A DNA stretch of 64,000 bases from Aeromicrobium sp. Root472D3 (GTDB lineage: Bacteria; Actinomycetota; Actinomycetes; Propionibacteriales; Nocardioidaceae): positions 1,700,746 to 1,764,745 of the forward strand of contig NZ_LMET01000001.1 in NCBI RefSeq assembly GCF_001426485.1. The letters run 5' to 3'. Below the pieces are notes generated by a model. It ran no database searches. It had not been told where the DNA came from and saw only the letters and a program-made list of their open reading frames with translations. Both the position numbers and the translations under genes were made by a program. This document shows positions 1-12,819 of this stretch, piece after piece; position 1 is the first letter of the stretch, and every line of letters begins with the position of its first letter.

Positions 1-51
1 GTCACACCGCGTGGATTGGCACCGTCGGGGTCCGTCCGCGATGCTGGTCGC

Positions 52-2028
52 GTGCCGCAGACGACGTGTCCTCCGAACCTCGCCGAGCTGGCCCGCGCCC
101 ACGGCGTCGCGACCGAGTACGAGGGGTCCGACCGCACGCCGGTGCAGGTCGACCCGTCCCTCGTCGTCGCGGTGCTCGGCATGCTCGACGTCGACGCCAC
201 CTCCGACGAGGCCGTCGAGGCGTCGCTCGCCGCGGCGAGAGAGCGTGACCGCACGACGTCGCTGCCGCCGACCGTCGTGGTCGTCGAGGGACGCCCGACG
301 TCGCTGGACGTCGCGGTGCGCCTCGACCTCGAGGACGGCACGAGCCGCGAGGTCGGGGCGGGGGAGCCCCTGCCGTCCGACCTGCCGCTCGGCTGGCACA
401 CCGCCGTCGCGGACGATCGGACGTCGACCGTGATCGTGGCGCCGGCCCGCATGGACGACATCCGCCCCACGTGGGGCTGGATGCTGCAGCTGTACGCGCT
501 GCGGTCGGCCGACTCGTGGGGCATGGGCGACTTCGGCGACCTCGCGGAGTTCGCCCGTCGCGCCGGCACCGAGCAGGGGGCCGGGGTCGTGCTCGTCAAC
601 CCCGTCCAGGCCGTCTCGCCGACGCACCCGATCCAGCGCTCGCCGTACTCACCGGCCAGCCGCCGCTTCGCCAACCCGCTCTACCTGCGGGTCACCGACA
701 CCGCCGCGTACCGGTCCGCCGACGCCGCCCTGCAGGCGGCCGTCCTTTCTCTCGCGCCGCGCCGCGACACCGACGAGATCGAGCACGACGCCGTGTGGGA
801 CGCCAAGCTCGCGGCGCTCGAGCTGCTGTGGCCCCATCGGCCCGAGGCCGAACGGTCCGTCGAGCCCGATGACGCCCTGCGCGACTTCGCGACCTTCTGC
901 GCGCTGGCCGAGCAGCACGGCGGCGACTGGCGCGACTGGCCCACGACGCTGCACGATCCCGCGGGTCCGGCCGTGACGCAGCTGCGGGTCGAGCTGGCCG
1001 ACCGGATCGCCTTCCACGTGTGGCTGCAGCACCGGTGCCGCGAACAGCTCGACGCGGCGCGGGCGGCGGCGCGCGAGGGCGGCATGGGCGTCGGCATCGT
1101 CCACGACCTGCCCGTCGGGGTCAGCGCGGGCGGTCCCGACACGTGGTCGCAGCGCGAGGTCTTCGCACCGTCGGTGCGGGTGGGCTGCCCCGCCGACGCC
1201 TTCAACGAGCTGGGCCAGGACTGGGGCCTGCCGCCGTTCCGTCCCGCCGAGCTCGCCGCAGCCGGCTACCAGCCGTTCCGCGAGGTCGTGCGCAGCGTCC
1301 TGCGCCACGCCGACGGCATCCGGATCGACCACATCGCGGGCCTGTGGCGCCTGTGGTGGATCCCGCCGGGAGAGCCCGCGCACCGTGGCACCTACGTGCA
1401 CTACGACGCCGACGCGATGCTCGCGGTCGTCGCGCTCGAGGCGCACCGCGCCGGGGCCATCATCGTCGGCGAGGACCTCGGGACGGTCGAGGACGTCGTG
1501 ACCGAGACGATGCACGAGCGCGGCATGCTGAGCTCGGCCGTGCTGTGGTTCGAGCGCGACTGGGACGCCGACGGCCAGCCGTTCCGGCGTCCCGTCGACT
1601 GGGAGCCCGCGACGATGGCGAGCGTCACGACGCACGACCTGCCGACCGCGACGGGATGGCTCGACGCCGAGCACGTGCGCCTGCGCGCGTCCCTCGACCT
1701 GCTCGACGGTCCGGTCGACGACGCGCTCGCCGAGGCGGCCACCGACCGCGAGGCGCTGATGGCCCTCGTGCGCGACGAGGGCATCGACGTCACCGACCCG
1801 GTCGTCGCGCTGCACGCCGTCATCGCCCGCGCCGCGTCGCGTCTCGTGCTGAGCGCTCCCACCGACGTCGTCGGCGAGCGCCGCCAGCCCAACCTCCCCG
1901 GAACGGTCGACGCGTACCCCAACTGGCGGATCCCGCTGCCCGTGACGCTCGAGCAGTTCTTCGACGACGAGCACGTCGCAACGGTCGTCGCGCCGCTGCG
2001 CGCCGAGCGTCCGCCGGCGGGCGACTGA
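52..2028 (+). CDS. malQ: 4-alpha-glucanotransferase (amylomaltase)
   Basis: Glycoside hydrolase family 77 enzyme that transfers alpha-1,4-glucan segments between malto-oligosaccharides in the cytoplasm. Catalytic motifs are visible: RIDH with the nucleophile Asp at about residue 426, VGEDLG with the acid/base Glu at about 474, and TTHDLPT with Asp at about 529. The 658-aa length fits the family. I chose GTG at 52 because GATGCT (40-45), an imperfect -10, lies 6 nt upstream; TTG at 16 would add 12 residues. It is followed at 53 nt by glgX, then treY and treZ, so it probably recycles short maltodextrins released by glycogen debranching. Function is secure; the start is less so. Confidence 0.93.
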   Translation: MPQTTCPPNLAELARAHGVATEYEGSDRTPVQVDPSLVVAVLGMLDVDATSDEAVEASLAAARERDRTTSLPPTVVVVEGRPTSLDVAVRLDLEDGTSREVGAGEPLPSDLPLGWHTAVADDRTSTVIVAPARMDDIRPTWGWMLQLYALRSADSWGMGDFGDLAEFARRAGTEQGAGVVLVNPVQAVSPTHPIQRSPYSPASRRFANPLYLRVTDTAAYRSADAALQAAVLSLAPRRDTDEIEHDAVWDAKLAALELLWPHRPEAERSVEPDDALRDFATFCALAEQHGGDWRDWPTTLHDPAGPAVTQLRVELADRIAFHVWLQHRCREQLDAARAAAREGGMGVGIVHDLPVGVSAGGPDTWSQREVFAPSVRVGCPADAFNELGQDWGLPPFRPAELAAAGYQPFREVVRSVLRHADGIRIDHIAGLWRLWWIPPGEPAHRGTYVHYDADAMLAVVALEAHRAGAIIVGEDLGTVEDVVTETMHERGMLSSAVLWFERDWDADGQPFRRPVDWEPATMASVTTHDLPTATGWLDAEHVRLRASLDLLDGPVDDALAEAATDREALMALVRDEGIDVTDPVVALHAVIARAASRLVLSAPTDVVGERRQPNLPGTVDAYPNWRIPLPVTLEQFFDDEHVATVVAPLRAERPPAGD

Positions 2029-2080
2029 CCTCACAGCTCCCCACGGGTTGCCCCTGCCGAATGGGGGTAATCGGTGACAG

Positions 2081-4230
<2,150 letters not shown>

Positions 4231-4234
<4 letters not shown>

Positions 4235-6498
4235 CCACGCCGTCGTCGACGTACCGGCTGCAGCTGCGGCCGGAGTTCGGCTTCGGCGACGCCCGTGACG
4301 TCGTCGACTACCTCGACGCGCTGGGGGTGGGGGCCGTGTACGTGTCGCCCGTGCTCGACGCCACGCCGGGATCGACGCACGGCTACGACGTGACCGACCC
4401 GCGGGTGGCGCGTCCCGCCCTCGGTGGCGAGGAGGGGCGGCTCGCGCTGGCCGACGCGGTGCGGGCCGCGGGCCTGGGGCTCGTCGTCGACATCGTGCCG
4501 AACCACATGTCGGTCGAGGTGCCCGCCGCCAACCCGTTCTGGTGGGACCTGCTGACCAAGGGGCGGGCGTCGCAGTTTGCGCACTGGTTCGACGTCGACT
4601 GGAGCCGCGACCGCATCCTCGTGCCGGTGCTCGGCTCGGCCGACGACGTCGACGAGCTGACGGTCGAGGACGACGAGCTCGTGTACTTCGACCACCGCTT
4701 CCCGATCACGGGCGACACCGACGGCACGCCGCAGGAGATCCACGACCGCCAGCCCTACGAGCTGGTCGACTGGCGGCGTGGCAACACCGAGCTGAACTAC
4801 CGACGCTTCTTCGACATCACGACGCTGGCCGCCGTGCGCGTCGAGCAGCGCGACGTCTTCGAGATGGTGCACTCGGCCGTCCTGCGCTGGGTCGCGGACG
4901 GTGACGTGACGGGTCTGCGCGTCGACCACCCTGACGGCCTGGCCGACCCCACCGGCTACATGCGCTGGCTGCGCGACGCCGCGCCCGGGGCGTGGATCGT
5001 CGTCGAGAAGATCCTGCACCCGGGGGAGGACCTGCCCGAGAGCTGGCCCGTCGACGGCACGACGGGCTACGACGCGCTGGGCGAGATCTTCGGCGTGCTG
5101 GTCGACCCGGCCGGCGAGGCGCCGCTGACGTCGCTGGCCGCCGAGCTGGGCCAGGACACCGACTACGCCGCGGTCGAGCAGGACGCGCGCCGGCTCGTGA
5201 CCGACGAGATCCTGGTGGCCGAGGTGCGCCGCATCGCGGCGCTGGTCGATGCAGAAGAGGCCGACGCCCGCGCCGCGGTCGCCGAGACCATGATCGCGTT
5301 CGACGTCTACCGGTCGTACCTGCCCGACGAGGCCGACCACTGGCGCAGCTCGGTCGCGACGGCGCGCGAGCGTCGTCCCGACCTCGCCGACGCGCTCGAC
5401 GCGCTCGACCGCCAGGTCACGGGCGAGCCCGACGGCGAGCTGGCGACCCGCATCCAGCAGACGTCCGGCATGGTCGTGGCCAAGGGCACCGAGGACACGA
5501 CGTTCTACCGCTACACGCGCTTCGCGGCGCTCAACGAGGTCGGTGGCTCACCCGACCGCTTCGGCATCGACGTCGACGAGCTGCACCGCCTCGCCGCTGC
5601 ACGCGACGGGGGATCGCCCGCGGCGATGACGACGTTGACGACGCACGACACCAAGCGGTCCGAGGACGTGCGCGCCCGCATGGCGGTGCTGTCGGAGGTC
5701 GCCGACGAGTTCGCCGGCCTCGTCCGCACGTGGTCGGCGCGGTGCGGGCTGGGCGAGCCCTCGCTCGAGCTGCTGGCGTGGCAGACGCTCGTCGGCGCCG
5801 CCCCGATCAGCGACGAGCGCCTGGTCGACTACCTGCTCAAGGCCGCGCGCGAGTCCAAGATCCGCACGACGTGGACCGAGCCCGACGAGGAGTTCGAGCA
5901 GCGCATCCGCGACTGGCCCGCCGCCGTGCGTGCCGCGGTCGGCGACGACGTGGACGCCTTCGTCGAGCGCATCACCGGGCCCGGCTGGACCAACGCGCTG
6001 AGCCAGAAGATGCTGCAGCTGACCGCCCCCGGCGTGCCCGACGTCTACCAGGGCACCGAGCTGTGGGACTTCTCGCTCGTCGACCCCGACAACCGTCGAC
6101 CCGTCGACTACGCGCTGCGTCGCACGGTCCTCGCGCGCCTCGACGACGGCGAGGTGCCGGCGGTCGACGAGACGGGCGCCGCCAAGCTGCTGCTGGTGCA
6201 CCGCGTGCTGACGCTGCGTCGCGACCGCCCCGAGCTGTTCCGGGGCTACCGGCCGATGCGGGCCGAGGGACCGGCAGCCGATCACGCGGTCGCGTACGGG
6301 CGAGGCGACGACCTGGTGGTCGTCGCGACCCGCCTGCCCGTCGGGCTCGGGGAGGCCGGGGGGTGGCGCGACACGACGCTCGACCTGCCGGCCGGCGAGT
6401 GGACCGACGCCCTGACCGGTGAGACGGTCGACGGCTCGTCCGCCCGCCTGGCGTCGCTGCTCGACCGCTACCCGGTCGCGCTGCTCGTGCGGGGCTGA
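4231..6498 (+). CDS. treY: malto-oligosyltrehalose synthase TreY
   Basis: GH13 intramolecular transglucosylase that converts the reducing end of maltodextrin to an alpha,alpha-1,1 linkage, giving maltooligosyl trehalose. The protein has 755 aa. It starts STYRLQLRPEFGF and contains PNHMSVE, the nucleophile motif GLRVDHPDGLADP, the acid/base motif VVEKIL, TTHDTKRSED, and the family's C-terminal GVPDVYQGTELWDFSLVDPDN region (first 20 residues typical). The GTG start lies inside the GTGA overlap with glgX; the reading frame stays open further upstream, but that extension only shadows glgX. It works with TreZ, encoded after an intervening lipoprotein gene. Confidence 0.95.
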
Positions 6499-6507
6499 TC
6501 CGTCGCC

Positions 6508-6513
6508 TACCGT
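6508..6513 (+). promoter_or_regulatory. -10 box of the lipoprotein gene
   Basis: TACCGT followed by 6 nt and then ATG 6520. It predicts a leaderless transcript and suggests this gene has its own promoter rather than relying only on treY read-through. Confidence 0.55.
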
Positions 6514-6519
6514 GGCCGG

Positions 6520-8118
6520 ATGGGTGACGGGCGGGACAGGGCGCTGGTCGGCCCGGTCGCGTCCGTCCTCGTCCTCGCCGTCGTGCTGGCGGCGTGCGGG
6601 GCGCCGTCGGCCGACACCGGTCCGTTGCAGGCCGGCGGTGTCCAGCCGGCGGCCGTGACGAAGCTGCCCGGCGGCGGGCGCGTCGCGGTGGGCTCGCCCG
6701 ACGGCCACGACGTCGTGGTGCAGTGGCAGGCGAAGGGCTCCGACGGCTGGTCCGACCCGCGGACGGTCTACACCGAGCCGCAGCAGTTCACGCACGACAT
6801 CGAGGTCGAGGCAGCCGGTGACACCGTCGTCATCGGCCCCGACTTCTGGACCCAGCGGACGCTCGACGACGACTACGCCCCGAACCACTCCGCGCAGGTC
6901 GTGTGCCGCGACCGCGTCTGCGCGACGGGGCACCGCACGCCCGACGGCGTCCTCAGCAGCACCGAGCTGAACCGCGACGGGACGTACGCCACGTTCTCCC
7001 TCGGCGGTCGCGACCTGCTGGTGTGGGACGACGGCGAGTTCAGCACCGAGAAGGCGGTCGGCCTGCCGAAGGACGCGACCACCGCGACGCTGCCCGACGG
7101 GACGCTCGTCGCCGTCGCGCCGCAGCAGCACCGCACGCTGTGCCGCTTCCGTCTGCTGACGGCCGCGAAGGGCACCTCGACGTACGTCGAGCGGGCCGTC
7201 AGCGGCGACCACCCCGCCCTGCTGCCGTGCTCGGTGTCGGGTGTGGACGTCACCGACGAGAAGGTGTCGGTGCTGCTCGAGGAGCTGCCCGATCCGATCG
7301 ACTTTCGGCGCGAGGACGGACGCTGGGTCGCGGACGAGCCCGAGGCACCGTTGAAGGCCTACCCCGACACCGGCGGCAGGAGCTCGCTCGCCAACGAGGT
7401 CGTGAGCCGGTCGGACGGCAGCGACGTGTCGATCGGCTCGCCCGACACGCAGCGGATCATGGCGCAGTTCCGCGCGAAGGGGGCGACGGAGTGGTCCACG
7501 CCGGTGCAGGTCGCCACGGCGCCCCCGGGCACGAGCTGCCGGTTCCAGGACGTCGAGCGCGACGACGCCGTCACGACCGACCTGATCGACTGCTTCGACG
7601 ACGCGAGACCGTTCGTCCTCGGTACGACCGAGCCGGTCGCCGGCATCGCCCTCGCGTCGGCCGACGGGCGCACGTGGTCGACCGCGACGCTGCGACGTCC
7701 GCACGACGGGGTCACGACCGGCCCCGACCACGCCACGGTCTTCACGGGCGCCGACGCCTCGTACCGGTGGACGCCCGACGACGGCATGCGTCGCATCGAC
7801 CTGCCCGCGGCTCCGCGGGACGTCGTCGTCGCGGTGTCCGCCACGACGGTGGTCCGCGTCGTCGCCGACGTCACGGGCGGCACGGACTGCCGCCCCGGCC
7901 ACCAGGTCGCCGACCTCGACGCCACGAGCTGGCCGGCGGCCCGCCCCCTGCCCGGAGCGTCGGGGCTCGACCTCGACGGCCTCGCGTGCACGCCGTACGT
8001 CGACATCCTCGACGGGGAGGTCCGGGTGACGATCGGCGACGAGGACTGGACGGGCACGCTGAGCCCTCGCGGCGGCGACTGGGTCGCCCGGAAGGTGACG
8101 TACCGAGGTCTCCCCTAG
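6520..8118 (+). CDS. putative lipoprotein with duplicated beta-propeller-like motif
   Basis: I do not recognise a named family. The N-terminus is a lipoprotein signal: a short charged stretch, a hydrophobic segment LVLAVVLAAC and a lipobox cysteine at about residue 27, so the protein should be exported and lipid-anchored. The 532-aa protein contains two related motifs, GSPDGHDVVVQWQAKG (about residue 57) and GSPDTQRIMAQFRAKG (about 303). Each is followed by W-S-x-P, indicating an internal duplication, perhaps of beta-propeller (sialidase/BNR-like) blades. Several Cys residues in the second half could form disulfides. It sits between treY and treZ, an odd place for a secreted protein. The start is set by the -10 box at 6508. 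Confidence 0.8.
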   Translation: MGDGRDRALVGPVASVLVLAVVLAACGAPSADTGPLQAGGVQPAAVTKLPGGGRVAVGSPDGHDVVVQWQAKGSDGWSDPRTVYTEPQQFTHDIEVEAAGDTVVIGPDFWTQRTLDDDYAPNHSAQVVCRDRVCATGHRTPDGVLSSTELNRDGTYATFSLGGRDLLVWDDGEFSTEKAVGLPKDATTATLPDGTLVAVAPQQHRTLCRFRLLTAAKGTSTYVERAVSGDHPALLPCSVSGVDVTDEKVSVLLEELPDPIDFRREDGRWVADEPEAPLKAYPDTGGRSSLANEVVSRSDGSDVSIGSPDTQRIMAQFRAKGATEWSTPVQVATAPPGTSCRFQDVERDDAVTTDLIDCFDDARPFVLGTTEPVAGIALASADGRTWSTATLRRPHDGVTTGPDHATVFTGADASYRWTPDDGMRRIDLPAAPRDVVVAVSATTVVRVVADVTGGTDCRPGHQVADLDATSWPAARPLPGASGLDLDGLACTPYVDILDGEVRVTIGDEDWTGTLSPRGGDWVARKVTYRGLP

Positions 8119-8121
8119 GCT
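8116..8121 (+). promoter_or_regulatory. -10 box of treZ
   Basis: TAGGCT, 7 nt before ATG 8129. The box overlaps the stop codon of the preceding lipoprotein gene (TAG 8116-8118), so treZ has a separate leaderless promoter. Confidence 0.6.
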
Positions 8122-8128
8122 CGGGGCC

Positions 8129-9769
8129 ATGACGTTCACGGTGTGGTGTCCTGACCTCGATCGAGTGCGTCTGAAGGTCGGCGACACGGTCCACGACATG
8201 GAGCCCTGGAGGCGGGGCGGCGCCGGCTGGTGGTGGTCGGACGTCGACGGCCCGCACGGCACCGACTACGCATTCCTGCTCGGCGACGACGAGACGCCGC
8301 TGCCCGACCCGCGCTCCACCTGGCAGCCGGACGGGGTCCACGCCGCGTCCCGGACGTACGACCACGCGCGGTTCGAGTGGTCCGACGGCGACTGGGCCGG
8401 ACGCGCGCTCGCCCGGTCGGTGATCTACGAGCTGCACATCGGGACGTTCACTCCCGGCGGCACGTTCGACGCCGCGATCGAGCGGCTCGACCACCTCGTC
8501 GACCTGGGCATCGACCTCGTCGAGGTGCTGCCGGTCAACTCGTTCGACGGTCCCCACGGGTGGGGCTACGACGGCGTGCTGTGGGGCGCCGTGCACGAGC
8601 CGTACGGCGGACCCGACGGCTTCAAGCGCTTCGTCGACGCCTGCCACGCCCGCGGCCTGGGCGTCGTGCTCGACGTCGTCTACAACCACCTCGGCCCGTC
8701 GGGCGCCTACCTCGACCGGTTCGGGCCGTACTTCGCCGGCGAGAACGACTGGGGGCCGGGCCTCAACCTCGACGCCGCGGGATCGGACGAGGTCCGCCGC
8801 TACGTGCTCGACAACGCCAGGGCGTGGTTCGAGCACTTCCACGTCGACGGGCTGCGCCTCGACGCCGTCCACGCGCTCGCCGACTCCCGGGCCCTGCCGA
8901 TCCTCGAGGAGCTCTCGGCCGAGACCGAGAGGCTCGCCGAGACGCTCGGACGTCCGCTGACCCTGATCGCCGAGTCCGACCTGAACGACCCGCGCACCGT
9001 CACCCCGCGCGACCGCAACGGCCTCGGCATGGACGCGCAGTGGTCCGACGACCTGCACCACGCGCTCCACGTCCGGCTCACGGGCGAGACCGACGGCTAC
9101 TACGCCGACTTCGCGGCCGGGGGCGCGCTCGCCAAGACCCTGCGGGGCGCGTTCTTCCACGACGGCACGTGGTCGTCGTTCCGCGGACGCTCGCACGGCC
9201 GGCCCGTCGACACCGCGGCCCTGCCCGGCACGGCGTTCCTGGCCTACGTCCAGAACCACGACCAGATCGGCAATCGCGCGACGGGCGACCGCATCTCGGC
9301 GACCGTCTCGCCGGGGCTCCTCGCGTGCGGCGCGGCGATCGTCCTGCTCGGCCCCTACACGCCGATGCTCTTCATGGGCGAGGAGTGGGCCGCGTCGACG
9401 CCGTGGCAGTTCTTCGCCTCGTTCCCCGACCCCGACCTCGCCGACGCCGTCCGCACCGGGCGCCGCAAGGAGTTCGGCCGCCACGGGTGGGGCGAGTCCG
9501 AGGTGCCCGACCCCATGGACGTCGCGACGTTCGAGCGGTCGCGGCTCGACTGGTCCGAGCTCGCCGACGAGGACCACGCCGACATCCTCGAGCTGCACCG
9601 CTCGCTGATCGCGCTGCGGCGCGAGATCCCCGAGCTGTCCGATCCGTCGCTGACCGACTTCCGGGTCGAGGTCGCCGACGACGACTCGTGGATCGTGATG
9701 CACCGCGGGCGCTTCCAGGTGCGGGTCGACTTCGCCGAGGGCGCGATCGACGTGACGTCGACCGACTGA
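8129..9769 (+). CDS. treZ: malto-oligosyltrehalose trehalohydrolase TreZ
   Basis: GH13 enzyme that releases free trehalose from maltooligosyl trehalose made by TreY. The protein has 546 aa. It begins with a short beta domain (FTVWCPDLDRVRLKV) followed by a TIM barrel with VVYNHLGPSG, GLRLDAVHALAD (nucleophile Asp), LIAESDLNDPR (acid/base Glu) and QNHDQIGNRATGDR. All catalytic residues expected for the family are present. The glycogen-to-trehalose route is complete in the window (glgX, treY, treZ). The gene converges on the reverse-strand gene ending at 9786 with a 16-nt gap and no obvious hairpin. Confidence 0.95.
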   Translation: MTFTVWCPDLDRVRLKVGDTVHDMEPWRRGGAGWWWSDVDGPHGTDYAFLLGDDETPLPDPRSTWQPDGVHAASRTYDHARFEWSDGDWAGRALARSVIYELHIGTFTPGGTFDAAIERLDHLVDLGIDLVEVLPVNSFDGPHGWGYDGVLWGAVHEPYGGPDGFKRFVDACHARGLGVVLDVVYNHLGPSGAYLDRFGPYFAGENDWGPGLNLDAAGSDEVRRYVLDNARAWFEHFHVDGLRLDAVHALADSRALPILEELSAETERLAETLGRPLTLIAESDLNDPRTVTPRDRNGLGMDAQWSDDLHHALHVRLTGETDGYYADFAAGGALAKTLRGAFFHDGTWSSFRGRSHGRPVDTAALPGTAFLAYVQNHDQIGNRATGDRISATVSPGLLACGAAIVLLGPYTPMLFMGEEWAASTPWQFFASFPDPDLADAVRTGRRKEFGRHGWGESEVPDPMDVATFERSRLDWSELADEDHADILELHRSLIALRREIPELSDPSLTDFRVEVADDDSWIVMHRGRFQVRVDFAEGAIDVTSTD

Positions 9770-9785
9770 CGTCCGGCCCGTCCGG

Positions 9786-10412
9786 CTACGCGAACGTCGG
9801 CGGCACGAGGCAGTGCACGACCTCGTGGAACTGGCCGCGCACGTCCTCGGGCAGCCACACGACGTGGTTGGACTGCGACGCCATGTCGACGTCCTGCTGC
9901 AGCGTCACGACGTCGACGACCTGCCGCGGGTTGTCGCGGTCGCGCTCCTCGAGCTGCAGCAGCGACACGCGCATCGTGACCCCGAAGTCGTTGGGGTTGA
10001 CCAGGCCGATGCCCCAGAAGTCCGTCGGGTCGTCGGTCGCCTTCTGGTCGAGGTCGATCATGACGGTGCGGGTGTCGTTCTCGAGCGCGGGGTGGTCGGT
10101 CTCCTCGACGCTCACGAGCTCGACGTCGACGCCCCTGACCTGGCGCGAGCCCTGGCCGTCGAAGCGCAGCACCTCGCGCAGCGTGCCGCCGGCGGGCAGG
10201 AGCGCGCGGCCGAGGTGCGAGCCGTTGACGCCGAGCGTCGTGACGTGCGGCAGCTCCATGCCGTACATGCTGCGGGGCGTGAACCGCAGGGTCGGCTGCA
10301 CCGACACCTCGGTGTTGTTCGTGATGGTCAGCGTCTGGTCGAGCGACCCGTCGGTCGCGACCGGCACGTAGCGGACCGTGAACGGCTGGGGCGTGCGCTG
10401 GCGTCGTCTCAC
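9786..10412 (-). CDS. conserved protein of unknown function, beta-rich
   Basis: The 208-aa product has no recognised domain. After a basic N-terminus (RRRQR) it continues as a predicted beta-sandwich with alternating short strands such as QTLTITNNTEVSVQPTLRF and VVDVVTLQQDVDMA. I see no signal peptide or membrane segment, so it is probably cytosolic. TAGGGT at 10420-10425 on the minus strand lies 7 nt before GTG 10412, which selects that start; GTG 10421 would overlap the -10 box. It is divergent from the radical-SAM gene, and the two start codons are 70 bp apart. Confidence 0.7.
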   Translation of the reverse strand: MRRRQRTPQPFTVRYVPVATDGSLDQTLTITNNTEVSVQPTLRFTPRSMYGMELPHVTTLGVNGSHLGRALLPAGGTLREVLRFDGQGSRQVRGVDVELVSVEETDHPALENDTRTVMIDLDQKATDDPTDFWGIGLVNPNDFGVTMRVSLLQLEERDRDNPRQVVDVVTLQQDVDMASQSNHVVWLPEDVRGQFHEVVHCLVPPTFA

Positions 10413-10419
10413 GGCGCCC

Positions 10420-10425
10420 ACCCTA
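10420..10425 (-). promoter_or_regulatory. -10 box deciding the start of the reverse gene
   Basis: TAGGGT read on the minus strand, 7 nt before GTG 10412. It rules out the upstream in-frame GTG at 10421. Confidence 0.5.
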
Positions 10426-10470
10426 GCGAGGCGTCGACGGGACGGTTTCGGTCGCGGTGCGTCGAGCGCC

Positions 10471-10476
10471 TACCCT
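10471..10476 (+). promoter_or_regulatory. -10 box of the radical-SAM gene
   Basis: TACCCT, 6 nt before ATG 10483. It forms a divergent pair with the box at 10420-10425. Confidence 0.55.
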
Positions 10477-10482
10477 TGAGTC

Positions 10483-12414
<1,932 letters not shown>

Positions 12415-12439
12415 CTGCGCGACCGGGTCGACCGCGGCC

Positions 12440-12469
12440 GCGGTTTCCCGGGTTCACCTGGGAAACTGC
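12440..12469 (+). terminator. hairpin after the radical-SAM gene
   Basis: Arms GCGGTTTCCC (12440-12449) and GGGAAACTGC (12460-12469) pair with one mismatch around a 10-nt loop. It starts 26 nt after the stop codon and has no U-tract, as is common in high-GC actinobacteria. Confidence 0.5.
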
Positions 12470-12486
12470 GCGATCGGGGCGGCTGT

Positions 12487-12518
12487 GTCTGAGGTAGCGG
12501 CACGACGTCTGAGGTAGC
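12487..12518 (+). repeat. two direct copies of a 12-bp element
   Basis: GTCTGAGGTAGC occurs at 12487-12498 and again at 12507-12518, 20 bp apart start to start, i.e. about two helical turns on the same face. It lies 85 bp before the 67-aa gene and could be a tandem activator or repressor site. Confidence 0.4.
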
Positions 12519-12602
12519 CCGACGGCGCCCGGATCAGGGCATTCGCCCGATGTGGTGGGCGTGCCTCAGCGACGAGTGTGGGTGATGTCGAGAGGAGACA
12601 TC

Positions 12603-12806
12603 ATGTTCACCGAATTCACCGCCCAGGCCCAGGTCCAGCAGCAGGAGCGCGAGCTCACGAGGGCGCTCGAGCGCCGACGGGTCGCCGCCGAGCGCGCGAT
12701 CGAGCAGCACGGGGGAGAGCGCCTCGCCCTGATCGCGCACCTGGCCCGCGAGAGCCGCCGCGCGCGGCCGACGACCGGCGGCGCCCCGCGCCCCGTCGCC
12801 GGCTGA
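12603..12806 (+). CDS. 67-aa helical protein of unknown function
   Basis: ATG 12603 is preceded by a good ribosome binding site (GAGAGGAGA, about 6 nt upstream), unlike most neighbours, which appear leaderless. The product starts MFTEFTAQAQVQQQERELT and is rich in Gln, Glu, Arg and Ala with heptad-like spacing, so an amphipathic helix or short coiled coil is likely; the last 20 residues are basic and proline-rich. No signal or membrane segment is seen. It stands alone between a hairpin and a converging MFS gene. I do not recognise a family; the evidence for coding is the SD site and the plausible composition. Confidence 0.6.
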   Translation: MFTEFTAQAQVQQQERELTRALERRRVAAERAIEQHGGERLALIAHLARESRRARPTTGGAPRPVAG

Positions 12807-12819
12807 GCCTCCGGCGGGG

